From assembly GCF_964023145.1 (NCBI RefSeq), contig NZ_CAXIED010000001.1, positions 372,001 through 436,000 of the forward strand: 64,000 bases of DNA, written 5' to 3'. The stretch's first letter is position 1, and each line of letters starts with the position of its first letter. The stretch comes from Chlamydia sp. BM-2023 (GTDB taxonomy: Bacteria > Chlamydiota > Chlamydiia > Chlamydiales > Chlamydiaceae). The notes beneath the pieces were generated by a model that searched no databases, was not told where the DNA came from, and saw nothing but the letters and a program-made list of their open reading frames with translations. Shown here piece by piece: positions 50,118 through 59,895 of this stretch. The position numbers and the translations under genes are program-made.

Positions 50118-50549
50118 ATGGAAGAGTTTGTAGCATATATCGTGAAAAATTTAGTTGCTGAACCTGAAGCTGTGGAAATTCGTTCTATTCAGGATGAAGC
50201 TGGTGAATCTATCAAGTTAGAGATCCGTGTGGCACCCGATGATATCGGAAAGATCATAGGAAGAAGAGGAAACACTATACACGCGTTAAGGACCATTCTT
50301 AGACGTGTATGTGCTAGATTAAAAAAGAAGATTCAAATCGATTTGATTCAGCCTGAAGGTAGCAATCCAGCTACTGGGGAAGGCGCGGAAAGTTCTAATG
50401 ATTTCTGTCTTGATTCCACTAGCTCTAACAATTCAGAAGTAAAGCATCAATGCTGTGGCGCCAATGCCTATTGTTCCTCTGATGACGAAGATAAAGAAGT
50501 TTCTTTATCTGACCATCAAGAATGTGGCTGCCAGCATCATTCTGAATAA
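50118..50549 (+). CDS. KH-domain RNA-binding protein (KhpA-like) with Cys/His-rich tail
   Basis: Residues 1-78 are a KhpA/YlqC-type KH domain (EEFVAYIVKNLVAEPEAVEI; GxxG loop in GKIIGRRGNTIHAL). Most KhpA proteins stop there; this one has a further ~65 residues that are Ser/Asn/Asp-rich with six Cys and four His (CLDST, HQCCG, AYCSS, HQECGCQHH), possibly a metal site. The ATG at 50118 is chosen over a TTG at 50109. It has its own strong promoter and a terminator. KhpA in Gram-positives is an RNA chaperone tied to cell size; its role here is unknown. Confidence 0.85.
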   Translation: MEEFVAYIVKNLVAEPEAVEIRSIQDEAGESIKLEIRVAPDDIGKIIGRRGNTIHALRTILRRVCARLKKKIQIDLIQPEGSNPATGEGAESSNDFCLDSTSSNNSEVKHQCCGANAYCSSDDEDKEVSLSDHQECGCQHHSE

Positions 50550-50590
50550 AGCACAACACTTTCTATATCTCTATGCATAGAGTTGATAAT

Positions 50591-50625
50591 AGCTAAAAAC
50601 CCCCTAACGGAGTTTTTAGCTTTTT
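50591..50625 (+). terminator. Terminator of the KH gene containing the murC-ddl stop codon
   Basis: AGCTAAAAAC / GTTTTTAGCT form a 10-bp stem with an 11-base loop, followed by T5 on the plus strand. The stop codon of the convergent murC-ddl gene (50616-50618) sits inside the right arm, so the hairpin serves both transcripts. Confidence 0.85.
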
Positions 50626-53048
50626 GCTGATAATAAGTTTTGTTTCTGAAAAGTACTGCTGACTTTCTTTTTCTGATCGAACTTATTTAATCCTGAAATA
50701 ATCAAGTTGTGAACTACCTGTTCAAAAGTCCAACCTAGACGCACGAAATCGTGTAAAAAGGGACTTGCTTGTGTCATTCCTGGTATAGGATTCACTTCGG
50801 AAAGCCAAAAGTTTCCTTCGCCGTCTAAAAAGAAGTCAATTCTACAAGTACCTTTACCTTGAATAACACGATATACGCGCTCTGTGAAGTCTTTTACTTT
50901 AGCTTTTGCTTCTTCAGAAATATCTAAATCGTAGTGTATTTCCGCACTAGATTTCCCATTTAGACCATATTTTTCTTCATAATCGATAAATCCTGATCCA
51001 CATCGTTCATGTGGTTCGGAAATATAATAACAGCTAGAAGAGTCTCCCATGCAGGAAACTTCGACTTCTCTAGATCCTAAGCGACTTTCTTCAATAAACA
51101 CGTCGGTATCATATAGGAAAGCCTCGGAAATTTTTTCGTGAAGTTCCGTTTCATTATGAACTTCAAAAATTCCTATACTTGATCCTAAATTCGCTGATTT
51201 TACAAACATAGGGAAAGTAAATGTTTCTAGGATCCTATGTATGCATAATTCTGGGGTTCTTTTCCAAGAGCGGACAGTTAATGGTAGATAGGGAACCGTA
51301 GGTACACCCACGGAAGCTGCAAGACGTTTTGTCATTATTTTATTCATTCCGATGGCGGCAAAAAGTAACGAGGGACCTCCGTAGGGTTTCCCTATGATTT
51401 CCAGAAACCCTTGTAGGGTACCGTCTTCACCAAAAGGGCCATGTAAAATAGGAAGAATAAAATCCATTGTACTTAGTGCTTCAGAAATTTCTGAAGATAA
51501 GACATGTGAGCCTTGTTCTGCATAATTTATGTCGTCATGAAAGGTTGTAACTTTGCTCCATAATCCCTGACGATTGATAATAAAATAATGTACGTCATAA
51601 TATTCCGGAGAGAGATATTGAACGACATTTCTAGCTGACAATAGCGAGATATCATGCTCGCAAGATTGTCCTCCGCAGATAACCCCTATTGAGAGTTTTT
51701 TAGGATTAAAATCTTTTAAAGCGTTTCCTACAGCATAAATATTCCCCGCTCCTAAAGAGACACAAACATCATGCACACGGATGGTTTGTTTTAGGTATTC
51801 TACGACATTATCATAAGGGATGTAGCTACACTGTACGTGTGAGGATAGAGAAATTGTCTCTGCCAATTTCTCTGGGGAGGGTAAATCTATGGGAGTTTCC
51901 CCTGCACTGTAAACATCAGTGAGGATCACCTCATCGGCATCTTGAAAAGCATGGAAAAAATCTTCCAAGCAACTTTGCAATCTAGAAAATCTATGGGGTT
52001 GGCATATTGCAATGACACGCCGCAATCCCACAGCATCTCGTAATCCTCGTAGGGTACAAGAAATTTCTACAGGATGGTGGGCGTAATCTTCAAGAAATAG
52101 GAATTTTTCTGAGGTATTTTTTCTTTCTAAGCGCCTTTGAACTCCCGAAAAGTTCTTCAGGGCTTCTCGGATGCTTTGCTCATCTATTCCAAATGTCAAT
52201 GCCATTCCTACTGCTGCTGCGGCATTTGCTACATTGTGTTTTCCTATAAGATTCAGGTCAATATTGAGATATTCTTTTCCTAAAAATGTTATAGAAAATG
52301 TCGATCGCCAACCATTTTGACAATGAGAAGAAATATGTAAGTTACAATCTTGTGAAAATCCGTAAGAGACTCCTGACAGCCTACCATGAAGTCCTGGACA
52401 ATCACCATTATAAAAACAGTACTGTGGATTGCTGACCTTACGAGAAAATTCTTCTATTGTTAAAGCGAGCTTTTCCTTACTTCCTTGGAAGTTACTTAGA
52501 TGTTCATTATCTAAATTTGTAACAACGACAGCTGTGGGTAAGTAGTGTCGTAAAGAGCCATCGCTTTCATCAGCTTCGGCTATAAAATATTCTGAATTTC
52601 CGGAACGTCCATTTAAGGATAAAGAATTCAGCCCTCCAATAGCATAGGAAGGATCTTTTTTTGCTGTTTCAAAAATAGCTGTTATCAATGAGGATACTGT
52701 TGTTTTCCCGTGGCTCCCAGAAACAAGAATACTTTTCTGATCTTTCATTAATAAAGCTAAGAGCTCTGCACGATGCAGCATGGGAAGCTTTTTTCTTTCT
52801 GCTTCTTTATATTCCACATTATCTTTAGAGATACCAGATCCGTAAACGATGGTACTATTTTCTGGAACATGATTTTTATCATGTCCTATCAAACATAGTG
52901 CTCCTTTAGCAATAAGCTTATCAACCGCGGCTCCTGCATGTAAATCGCTACCAGATACGAAATATCCACGATCTAATAAGATATGAGCGAGGGCGCTCAT
53001 GCCTATTCCTCCGATACCGATAAAATGATAGTGGACTTTCCTATCCAT
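50616..53048 (-). CDS. murC/ddl: MurC-Ddl fusion: UDP-MurNAc-L-alanine ligase / D-Ala-D-Ala ligase
   Basis: This 810-residue protein makes two steps of peptidoglycan precursor synthesis. Residues ~1-445 are MurC: the N-terminal FIGIGGIGMSALAHILLDRG, ATP loop VSGSHGKTTVSSLI and EDYAHHPVEI. From ~450 it is Ddl: GVICGGQSCEHDISLLSARN, LPILHGPFGEDGTLQG and EVNPIPGMTQASPF. The fusion is a chlamydial hallmark. It is last in the mur operon, seven bases after murG. Confidence 0.97.
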   Translation of the reverse strand: MDRKVHYHFIGIGGIGMSALAHILLDRGYFVSGSDLHAGAAVDKLIAKGALCLIGHDKNHVPENSTIVYGSGISKDNVEYKEAERKKLPMLHRAELLALLMKDQKSILVSGSHGKTTVSSLITAIFETAKKDPSYAIGGLNSLSLNGRSGNSEYFIAEADESDGSLRHYLPTAVVVTNLDNEHLSNFQGSKEKLALTIEEFSRKVSNPQYCFYNGDCPGLHGRLSGVSYGFSQDCNLHISSHCQNGWRSTFSITFLGKEYLNIDLNLIGKHNVANAAAAVGMALTFGIDEQSIREALKNFSGVQRRLERKNTSEKFLFLEDYAHHPVEISCTLRGLRDAVGLRRVIAICQPHRFSRLQSCLEDFFHAFQDADEVILTDVYSAGETPIDLPSPEKLAETISLSSHVQCSYIPYDNVVEYLKQTIRVHDVCVSLGAGNIYAVGNALKDFNPKKLSIGVICGGQSCEHDISLLSARNVVQYLSPEYYDVHYFIINRQGLWSKVTTFHDDINYAEQGSHVLSSEISEALSTMDFILPILHGPFGEDGTLQGFLEIIGKPYGGPSLLFAAIGMNKIMTKRLAASVGVPTVPYLPLTVRSWKRTPELCIHRILETFTFPMFVKSANLGSSIGIFEVHNETELHEKISEAFLYDTDVFIEESRLGSREVEVSCMGDSSSCYYISEPHERCGSGFIDYEEKYGLNGKSSAEIHYDLDISEEAKAKVKDFTERVYRVIQGKGTCRIDFFLDGEGNFWLSEVNPIPGMTQASPFLHDFVRLGWTFEQVVHNLIISGLNKFDQKKKVSSTFQKQNLLSAKS

Positions 53049-53055
53049 ATATTAC

Positions 53056-54129
53056 CTATAAGCATTCACAAATAAATTGATAAAAAGACTTCGAGGACTT
53101 GTTTTGATAATAATTTTGAAGAGCTTCCCGTCTATTCTTAATAGTTTTAGAATCTAGAGCAAGGAAAATATTTTTAACCAGAATATCTTTAGAAAGTTGT
53201 TTCTCTAGAATCATAGATCCTCCTCCTACCGTATAGGCAAGAAACTTGGCATTCTCCTCTTGATGTCCGTATGCTCCTGGATAAGGAATGAGTATAGAAG
53301 GAGCTTTTGCCCATAATAATTCGTCTAGAGTTGTGGCTCCGGCACGGCTAATCACTAGATCCGAGGAAAGTAAAACATTAAGCATGTCGTGTTCAAAGTT
53401 TTTAACACAGAAAGAGACTCCTCCTCGACTATAGACATGTTGTATCGTAACGACATCTCCTTTAGGCCCTGCAATATGATGAACATACATATTTGGATAG
53501 TCCTTTGCAACTTCAACGAGGGCTTCAGGAACAAAAGTATTCAAAGCTTTTGCCCCCTGAGATCCTCCTACAATGCAAATGGTTGGAGAATGAGAAGTTA
53601 GCCGTTCTACGATAGGGCTAAAAGAAGAAAAGGCACGTTTTGGCAGAGAAACCTCTTGAGCTGGACAGGAAAACTGTTTAGCTACTGGAGGGAAAGAAAC
53701 TCCCACGCCTTTTGCAAAATAGGAAAACAGTTTATTTACCTTCCCTGGAGCGAGATTTTGCTCATGTAAAAATATAGGAATTTTCTTTTTTAGAGCTGCC
53801 ATCAATACAGGCAGCGAGTGGTAGCTACCAAATCCTATAACAACATTGGGATTAAAAATGCTGAGTTCTTTTTTAGCTTTTTTGTATCCCATATATAAGG
53901 AACAAGTTCTACGAATAGCTCGTATAGGACGTGCTATTGTTGGTAATCCTGAGGGGATTTCCTTATAATGAACATTTTGTTCATATAGGTTTGGATGATT
54001 TTCCAAACCTTTACCTAAAAGAAGGACGTCTATACCTTCTTTACAAAATGCGTCTCTTGTTGCTAGAGCGGGGACGATGTGTCCTCCTGAACCTCCGACA
54101 GCTAGAGCTATTTTGTTGATTTTCTCCAT
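53056..54129 (-). CDS. murG: Lipid II synthase MurG
   Basis: This 357-residue GT28 enzyme adds GlcNAc to lipid I at the inner membrane face. [53 protein letters not shown] and [13 protein letters not shown] are present. The ATG at 54129 has AAGGG upstream; the preceding GTG is possible. Its first 89 bases overlap the end of ftsW in another frame. Confidence 0.95.
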   Translation of the reverse strand: MEKINKIALAVGGSGGHIVPALATRDAFCKEGIDVLLLGKGLENHPNLYEQNVHYKEIPSGLPTIARPIRAIRRTCSLYMGYKKAKKELSIFNPNVVIGFGSYHSLPVLMAALKKKIPIFLHEQNLAPGKVNKLFSYFAKGVGVSFPPVAKQFSCPAQEVSLPKRAFSSFSPIVERLTSHSPTICIVGGSQGAKALNTFVPEALVEVAKDYPNMYVHHIAGPKGDVVTIQHVYSRGGVSFCVKNFEHDMLNVLLSSDLVISRAGATTLDELLWAKAPSILIPYPGAYGHQEENAKFLAYTVGGGSMILEKQLSKDILVKNIFLALDSKTIKNRREALQNYYQNKSSKSFYQFICECL

Positions 54130-55195
54130 CACACACCCTTAACAGCAATGTAACACCACACATATTAGCAATCAAAGAGGACCCTCCTTGACTAAAAAAT
54201 GGAAGATTTACTCCTTTGCTAGGCAATAATCCTGACACAACTCCTAAATTCATAAAAGCCTGCATTCCAACAATTACGGTAATAGCTATTGCCAAAGAAG
54301 CCCCTTCTAATGAAGAGGATCTCATTGCAATAACATAACCACCGTAAACAAAATACATGTACAACAAAATTAAAAGTAGCATACCAATAAAACCGAACTC
54401 CTCGGCATATATAGCAGCGATATAATCATTTTGTGCTTCTGGGAGGTAAGTTAGCTTTTGCAAACTTGCTCCTGGACCTTTACCAAACAATCCTCCTGAT
54501 CCCGCGGCAATTTTTGCCTGATATGGCTGATGCCCCCGACCTTTAATATCCAATTCTGGATGTAGGTATACATTCAATCTGTGACGCACATAAGGCATTC
54601 TGTATGCAAGGGCTCCCCCAACAACAAGAATACACATTAGAGGAAGGAACCAATAACGCAGACGAACTGCTGTCATGATAAAAACAGGAATTAAAGAAAA
54701 GGCAATTACAGCAGCGGAACCGTTATCGGGTTCGATAGCAATAAGCAAAATAGGAACAAATAGCGCAGCTGTTAGCTTGAGAAATAGTTTGAAATTTTCT
54801 CGATATTGCGGACGGAAAACCAGGTATTCTATAGCTACGCAAGGAACAAGATACTTTACAAATTCTGAGGGTTGTAAGGTTAGCTGTCCTATACCCAACC
54901 AACGTTTTGCTCCGTTTCTACATACACCGATTCCAGGGATTAAAACAGCAACAAGAGCGCATCCCGCAATTAGCAATAACGTGGGACTCATCTTTAGAAA
55001 GTCTTTCCATCCTGTCATATAGACTATGGAGGAGAGTCCCAATCCTAACACGAGATAGGTAATCTGACGGATCAAAGCTTTATGGGTACTGCATGAGAGA
55101 GAACGATCAAGAATTTCCGCAGAAGAGGTATCAAATACCATAACGAGGCCCAGGGAAAAAATCCCCAACAAACATGAAACAATTAACCACTTCAT
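54041..55195 (-). CDS. ftsW: SEDS glycosyltransferase FtsW
   Basis: This 384-residue polytopic membrane protein polymerises lipid II at division. Conserved stretches include [47 protein letters not shown] and [18 protein letters not shown]. About nine to ten membrane spans are visible. The C-terminal ~25 residues after the last span are basic ([17 protein letters not shown]) and are encoded inside the region overlapping murG. Confidence 0.95.
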   Translation of the reverse strand: MKWLIVSCLLGIFSLGLVMVFDTSSAEILDRSLSCSTHKALIRQITYLVLGLGLSSIVYMTGWKDFLKMSPTLLLIAGCALVAVLIPGIGVCRNGAKRWLGIGQLTLQPSEFVKYLVPCVAIEYLVFRPQYRENFKLFLKLTAALFVPILLIAIEPDNGSAAVIAFSLIPVFIMTAVRLRYWFLPLMCILVVGGALAYRMPYVRHRLNVYLHPELDIKGRGHQPYQAKIAAGSGGLFGKGPGASLQKLTYLPEAQNDYIAAIYAEEFGFIGMLLLILLYMYFVYGGYVIAMRSSSLEGASLAIAITVIVGMQAFMNLGVVSGLLPSKGVNLPFFSQGGSSLIANMCGVTLLLRVCDGENQQNSSSCRRFRRTHRPRSSNKRRIL

Positions 55196-55213
55196 ATGGG
55201 GCCTAAGGAGAAA

Positions 55214-55927
55214 TTACCTTATACGTAACTGATCCCCGGGTCTTAATCGCCGAGCTTTTTGTTCATCAAGGTCATTCATTTTTAGCAAGTCGTCAAGACG
55301 AATACCGTTACGCAAAGCGATAGCCCAAGGGCTATCTCCTTCTTGAACAGTATAGAAATCATCTGCCGAGGATACTTTAACCTTAGGATTTTTTGTTTCT
55401 TCTTGAGAATCGCATATGGGCACTTTAATGACTTGGCCTATCTTCAATTGTGTGGAAGACAAATCATTGATCTGCATAAGAGCTGATACTGTAGTATGAT
55501 TTGCTTTAGCAATACGTTCTAAGAAATCTCCTTTCTTCACAATAACCGTAGCATAAGCTTCTTTTTGAGCTTCTTTTACAACTTGAGGTTCTGGAGGAGT
55601 GGGAGTTATTTGGGAAGGTTGAGCAGTTTTTTGGGGAACACTAGGAGTTTGTGGAGTTTTAACGATTACCGGCTTCTCTTCGGTAAACTGGCTGGCTAGT
55701 TCTTCTTTAGAGACTTTCTGGGGAACAATCTCAACAACGGGCTTTTCAACTTTTTCCAGTGATGACGTCTCTATAGGAGTAGGAACTACTTCAACTAACT
55801 TTGTTGGTAAAACAGGGAGTATTACGTCAGCATTTTTTTTATCTGCATGTTTCGCTGTAGTAAATAGCACTAAAACTAAAACTGCGTTTACTAAAGTTGC
55901 GATTATAATCGTATCTCTACGGTTCAT
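55214..55927 (-). CDS. nlpD: NlpD-like LysM protein without peptidase domain
   Basis: This 237-residue protein has an N-terminal membrane anchor (ATLVNAVLVLVLFTTAKH), a long Pro/Thr/Glu-rich linker and two LysM modules (TVIVKKGDFLERIAKANHTT; FYTVQEGDSPWAIALRNG). The M23 peptidase-like domain of E. coli NlpD is absent. It starts within the murD stop (ATGA) and precedes ftsW. It probably binds glycan strands in the periplasm. Confidence 0.87.
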   Translation of the reverse strand: MNRRDTIIIATLVNAVLVLVLFTTAKHADKKNADVILPVLPTKLVEVVPTPIETSSLEKVEKPVVEIVPQKVSKEELASQFTEEKPVIVKTPQTPSVPQKTAQPSQITPTPPEPQVVKEAQKEAYATVIVKKGDFLERIAKANHTTVSALMQINDLSSTQLKIGQVIKVPICDSQEETKNPKVKVSSADDFYTVQEGDSPWAIALRNGIRLDDLLKMNDLDEQKARRLRPGDQLRIR

Positions 55928-57183
55928 ATTTTTAACGCCTCCACATCACCAACCAATTGCCTAAAGAAATCTCCTCGTTCCTCAAAGCTTCGAAATTGAT
56001 CAAAACTTGCACATCCAGGAGAGAGCAAAATTACATCACCGGGTCGTGCCATATTTTGGGCTATATTTACAGCTTCTTGTAGATCTCGGGTTTGAGTTAA
56101 AGGAAGACTACTAGATAAAGCTTGGGCAATTTCTTCACGAGATTCCCCCATAGCCACAATATGTTTTACCGTTTGATTAAGGATGGGAATCAAAGAGGTG
56201 AAATCACTTCCTTTATTCCTTCCTCCCAAAATAACAATGACATTTTCTTTTACAGCTATAAGAGCCTTTTCCACAGAACTCATAGTCGTAGCCTTACTAT
56301 CATTGATATAACGCACGCCGTCTTTTTCTCCCAGATATTCTATCCTATGGGGGGGCTTTTCAAAAGTTTGAATCGCTCGAAAAAATGCTTCAGGAGCAAC
56401 GCAAGACACTTCGTTAGCTAAAGCGTAGGCTGCGCAATAATTATTTCTATCATGCAAGTATATTGGTTTTAATGCACTCCCTTTATCTAAAACTTCCGTG
56501 ATTTCTTCGGCACAATTCAGGTAAGATTTTCCAATAGAGACTCCCTCTCCAGACCATAGAGAGTTTGGGGTTTGCAAGCATTTAGTAATATTATTTTTCG
56601 CTTCTTGATATGCCTGCATGGTTTGATGATAGTCTAGGTGATTCTGAGAAATATTTAAAATTACCGCCCCAGATAATGTGGGAGTCATTATTTCTTGTTC
56701 TGTTAATTGAAAAGAGCTGATTTCAACAACACGCACCCCTTTTTGGCACATAGTTTGAAGTATAGGATCTCCTATATTTCCCATAGCAAAAGCGGGAACT
56801 CCTATGGAACGGAGTAGATGTACAAGAAACAGCGTTGTTGTTGTTTTCCCATTAGACCCTGTAATACCTATGGAGGGATATTTGCTAAACTCGGGATCCT
56901 GCAGAGCAAGCTGAATATCGGAAACAATGGGGATATTTCTGCGTTTAGCTTCAATTATCAAAGGATGTGAGATTTTGATCCCCGGGGAACGTACAAATAG
57001 ATCTATTTGTTCAGGGAGTTCTTCAACATTATCTAAGATGCGTTCATGAAAAAACGGGCATGAAGACAATGTATTTAAAGATCTATCGATTCCTATGACA
57101 TAATCTCCCTTGGCATAGAGAAATTCTGCTGTTGACTTTCCCGTAACACCGGAGCCTAGCACAACGACACGTCGGTTATTCAC
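55924..57183 (-). CDS. murD: UDP-MurNAc-L-alanine:D-glutamate ligase
   Basis: This 419-residue Mur ligase has VVVLGSGVTGKSTAEFL, ATP loop GITGSNGKTTTTLFL, ISSFQLTEQE, PHRIEYLGEKDGVRYINDSK and LLSPGCASFDQFRSFEERG, the last being typical of MurD. It starts at GTG with a GAGGA site nine bases after mraY. nlpD overlaps its stop. Confidence 0.96.
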   Translation of the reverse strand: MNNRRVVVLGSGVTGKSTAEFLYAKGDYVIGIDRSLNTLSSCPFFHERILDNVEELPEQIDLFVRSPGIKISHPLIIEAKRRNIPIVSDIQLALQDPEFSKYPSIGITGSNGKTTTTLFLVHLLRSIGVPAFAMGNIGDPILQTMCQKGVRVVEISSFQLTEQEIMTPTLSGAVILNISQNHLDYHQTMQAYQEAKNNITKCLQTPNSLWSGEGVSIGKSYLNCAEEITEVLDKGSALKPIYLHDRNNYCAAYALANEVSCVAPEAFFRAIQTFEKPPHRIEYLGEKDGVRYINDSKATTMSSVEKALIAVKENVIVILGGRNKGSDFTSLIPILNQTVKHIVAMGESREEIAQALSSSLPLTQTRDLQEAVNIAQNMARPGDVILLSPGCASFDQFRSFEERGDFFRQLVGDVEALKI

Positions 57184-57192
57184 AATCTATCC

Positions 57193-58233
57193 TCAAAAAG
57201 CGGCTGCAATTCCTAAAATCATACATATAAATCCTGCGATCCAAAAACGCTTAACAACTGCCGTTTCTGAAAGTCCTTTATATTCATAATGATGATGCAA
57301 GGGAGAACAAAGGAAAATGCGTTTTTTTCTTAATCGGCAACTAGCAATTTGTAAAATTACTGATCCTGCTTCTGCGACAAAAACTCCTCCTAATAAAATG
57401 AGAATCAGTTCTGCGCGAAGCATAACAGCACAACTCCCTAGCAACCCTCCTATAAGTAAGGATCCGGTATCACCCATAAAGACTTTCGCAGGTGGGTAAT
57501 TGTATTTCAGAAATGCCAGGCAAACACCTACTAATGCAGCTAGTATTATGGCTATGTCTCGCGATAAAGAAAGTGCTGGACTGATTATGGCAACTACCAA
57601 ACATCCGAATGTGGCCATGCCTACGGTTCCTGTTGCCAATCCATCAAGTCCGTCGGTAAGATTCACAGCATTACTTGTCCCTACGATTGCTAGCATGGCC
57701 AAAATAAAGCACAGCAGCTTACCTAAGATAGAATTTCCCAAGAACAGCGCTCCTAAAAAAGGAAGTCGCAATGTAAAAAATGTATCGGTACCTCTATAGA
57801 TCAAGAGTATAGCAGCTATAGTTATGGCGGCTAAGAATAGCTGTAGAGCAAATTTTTTCTTTGCAGTTATGCCGTGTCCTTTTTTCCTTCTTTTTTTTAC
57901 GATATCGTCATACCACCCTAAGGCTCCCCAACTGCAAATCAAAAACACAAACAGCCATGTGGAAAGTTTTTCTAATGGTAGCCAAATAAAAATCGTCGTT
58001 AACAACACTATGAGGAAAAGTATTCCTCCTGCTGTGGGTGTAGAGGCTTTACCTTGATGAAGAGCTTCTAATTTTTCGCAATAAGCTTTCTCTAGTTGAT
58101 TATAATGATTTTTTTTCTTTAACCAATGTATCACAGGATTTCCTAAAAAAATCCCAAGTAAACAAGCGAACCCAAATACTTCTGTAAGGGAAAGCATCAA
58201 GGATCTATCAAAATAAAAAAGTATAGAACGCAT
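57193..58233 (-). CDS. mraY: Phospho-MurNAc-pentapeptide transferase
   Basis: This enzyme makes lipid I from the MurF product and undecaprenyl phosphate. The ~346-residue membrane protein has TPTAGGILFL, the Asp pair in WYDDIVKKRRKKGHG, NAVNLTDGLDGLA, FLKYNYPPAKVFMGDTGSL and the LHHHYEYKG loop. The first ATG is used; an ATG at residue 13 is possible. It lies 11 bases after murF. Confidence 0.96.
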   Translation of the reverse strand: MRSILFYFDRSLMLSLTEVFGFACLLGIFLGNPVIHWLKKKNHYNQLEKAYCEKLEALHQGKASTPTAGGILFLIVLLTTIFIWLPLEKLSTWLFVFLICSWGALGWYDDIVKKRRKKGHGITAKKKFALQLFLAAITIAAILLIYRGTDTFFTLRLPFLGALFLGNSILGKLLCFILAMLAIVGTSNAVNLTDGLDGLATGTVGMATFGCLVVAIISPALSLSRDIAIILAALVGVCLAFLKYNYPPAKVFMGDTGSLLIGGLLGSCAVMLRAELILILLGGVFVAEAGSVILQIASCRLRKKRIFLCSPLHHHYEYKGLSETAVVKRFWIAGFICMILGIAAAF

Positions 58234-58244
58234 AAATAGTAAAA

Positions 58245-59588
58245 TTAAAAACAGCTTAATAGAGTTTCTAAAGCTAAAGATCGTGATCCTTTTAACAAGA
58301 CGACATCACCTTGTTGGACAACTTTTTTTAGAATCTCTTCGATATCTTGAGCCGAAGGATAAAAAGAAACTTCACAGGAGCTATTTTTTAAAAGATGTTG
58401 AATAGGCAACCATTTTTCTCCAATGAAGAAGATAATATTTGCTTTTGACAAGGCTTTCTCAGCGACAATTGTGTGTCCGTCTTCAGAATAATTTCCTAGT
58501 TCTGCCATATGTCCAAGGATGAGAATTACCTTTCCCCCTTCTGGAGGATTAGGAATCGCGTCCACAGCGGCAATCATAGCTTCCGGACAAGCATTATAGG
58601 CATCGTTGATTACTTGCACACCGTTTCGCATACTTTGCTCAAAACGCATAGGAGGAAGCTCCAAGGAAGAGCAAGAGTGAGCAATTCTGTCTATGGGGGC
58701 ATCAAGAAGCCATGCTAATGAGAAAGCTATTAGGAGATTGCTGTAAGCAGGCTTATAAGGAAGTGAAACTGCGAATTCTACATCACCTTCAGGAGTGTTA
58801 ATGATTACACTATCACGGCAGATAGCTTTATAATAAAAATCAGCGGTTTCGTCGTGAAAAGCAAAAGAAAACTTTTCTGCTGCTAAGGATTGTTTTACGA
58901 AGTGGGGATACCACGGGGAATCTTTAGGGAGCAGCTGCACACGACTATTTTGTAATATAAGGCCTTTTTCTTCAGCAATCCCCTGGATTCCTTTATCGGG
59001 GAAATTCATAGCATGCTGATCTAATATATGAGTGATTACAGAAATTTCGGGTTCTACAATGGAAAGCAGGTTGCGCATATCCCCGGGTTCTGACACTCCC
59101 ATTTCTAAAATAACAAAGTCTTCGTCTCCGTCGGCCATGAGCAAACTTAGAGGAACTGTCAACTGAGAATTATAACTTTTAGGGCTTGCATATACCCTAT
59201 ATACTGAAGAAAGAAAGGTCTGAGTAAACCCTTTTGTGGTTGTTTTCCCTACAGAGCCTGTGATTCCTACAATGGTTCCTTGAAACAGATGACTTTTATT
59301 TCCCCCGGCTTCTTTTAAAGCTTCTGTGGTGTCGTCAACAACTACTAATTCTAAACCGAAGGAATCCCCGCAGTAATCTCTAGAAACAACAGCGGCGACT
59401 GCTCCAGCTTGCGCAGCATGCTGGAGAAATTTATGACCATCTGTACGATTTCCTGAAAGAGCAAAAAATAAATCTCCTGGGTGCACTTGCCGACTATCAA
59501 TAGCCACTCCGGAAATTTTTTTCCCAGATCTCGGTGACTTAACGTCTAACATTAATGATACCCAATCTTCTAATAAGATAGACTGCAT
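58245..59588 (-). CDS. murF: UDP-MurNAc-tripeptide:D-Ala-D-Ala ligase
   Basis: This 447-residue Mur ligase adds D-Ala-D-Ala. AIDSRQVHPGDLFFALSG, the ATP loop GITGSVGKTTTKGFT and INDAYNACPEAMIAA are typical of MurF. It is the first gene of murF-mraY-murD-nlpD-ftsW-murG-murC/ddl, all on the minus strand. I could not identify a convincing promoter in the 236 bases upstream. Confidence 0.96.
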   Translation of the reverse strand: MQSILLEDWVSLMLDVKSPRSGKKISGVAIDSRQVHPGDLFFALSGNRTDGHKFLQHAAQAGAVAAVVSRDYCGDSFGLELVVVDDTTEALKEAGGNKSHLFQGTIVGITGSVGKTTTKGFTQTFLSSVYRVYASPKSYNSQLTVPLSLLMADGDEDFVILEMGVSEPGDMRNLLSIVEPEISVITHILDQHAMNFPDKGIQGIAEEKGLILQNSRVQLLPKDSPWYPHFVKQSLAAEKFSFAFHDETADFYYKAICRDSVIINTPEGDVEFAVSLPYKPAYSNLLIAFSLAWLLDAPIDRIAHSCSSLELPPMRFEQSMRNGVQVINDAYNACPEAMIAAVDAIPNPPEGGKVILILGHMAELGNYSEDGHTIVAEKALSKANIIFFIGEKWLPIQHLLKNSSCEVSFYPSAQDIEEILKKVVQQGDVVLLKGSRSLALETLLSCF

Positions 59589-59824
59589 AATTCTGCCCTT
59601 GTTGTCTTTTCGAAAATAGGCTTATTCACGTTAAGGAGTTCTCTATGCCCACACGAGTATTTCTGAGATCCTAGATTAAATTAGAGAGTATTCTCAAATA
59701 TTCTGTCATCAATATAAATAAATATACCACATGAATGCAAGCAACGTTGTAGGACATCCCTTAAGATTTCCTACTGACTATAAAATCGTATTTTGCTTAA
59801 ACTATGGTTTCCTTTCGCTTTTTC

Positions 59825-59895
59825 GGTGGCATAGCCAAGCGGTAAGGCCGAGGCCTGCAAAGCCTCTATCCCCGGTTCGATTCCGGGTGCCACCT
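59825..59895 (+). tRNA. tRNA-Cys (anticodon GCA)
   Basis: A 7-bp acceptor stem GGTGGCA/TGCCACC, a D loop with AGCGGTAAGG, an anticodon stem-loop GGCCT-GCAAAGC containing GCA, and a T arm GGTTCGATTCC form a complete cloverleaf. The discriminator base is T, as required for tRNA-Cys. CCA is not encoded. Confidence 0.95.
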
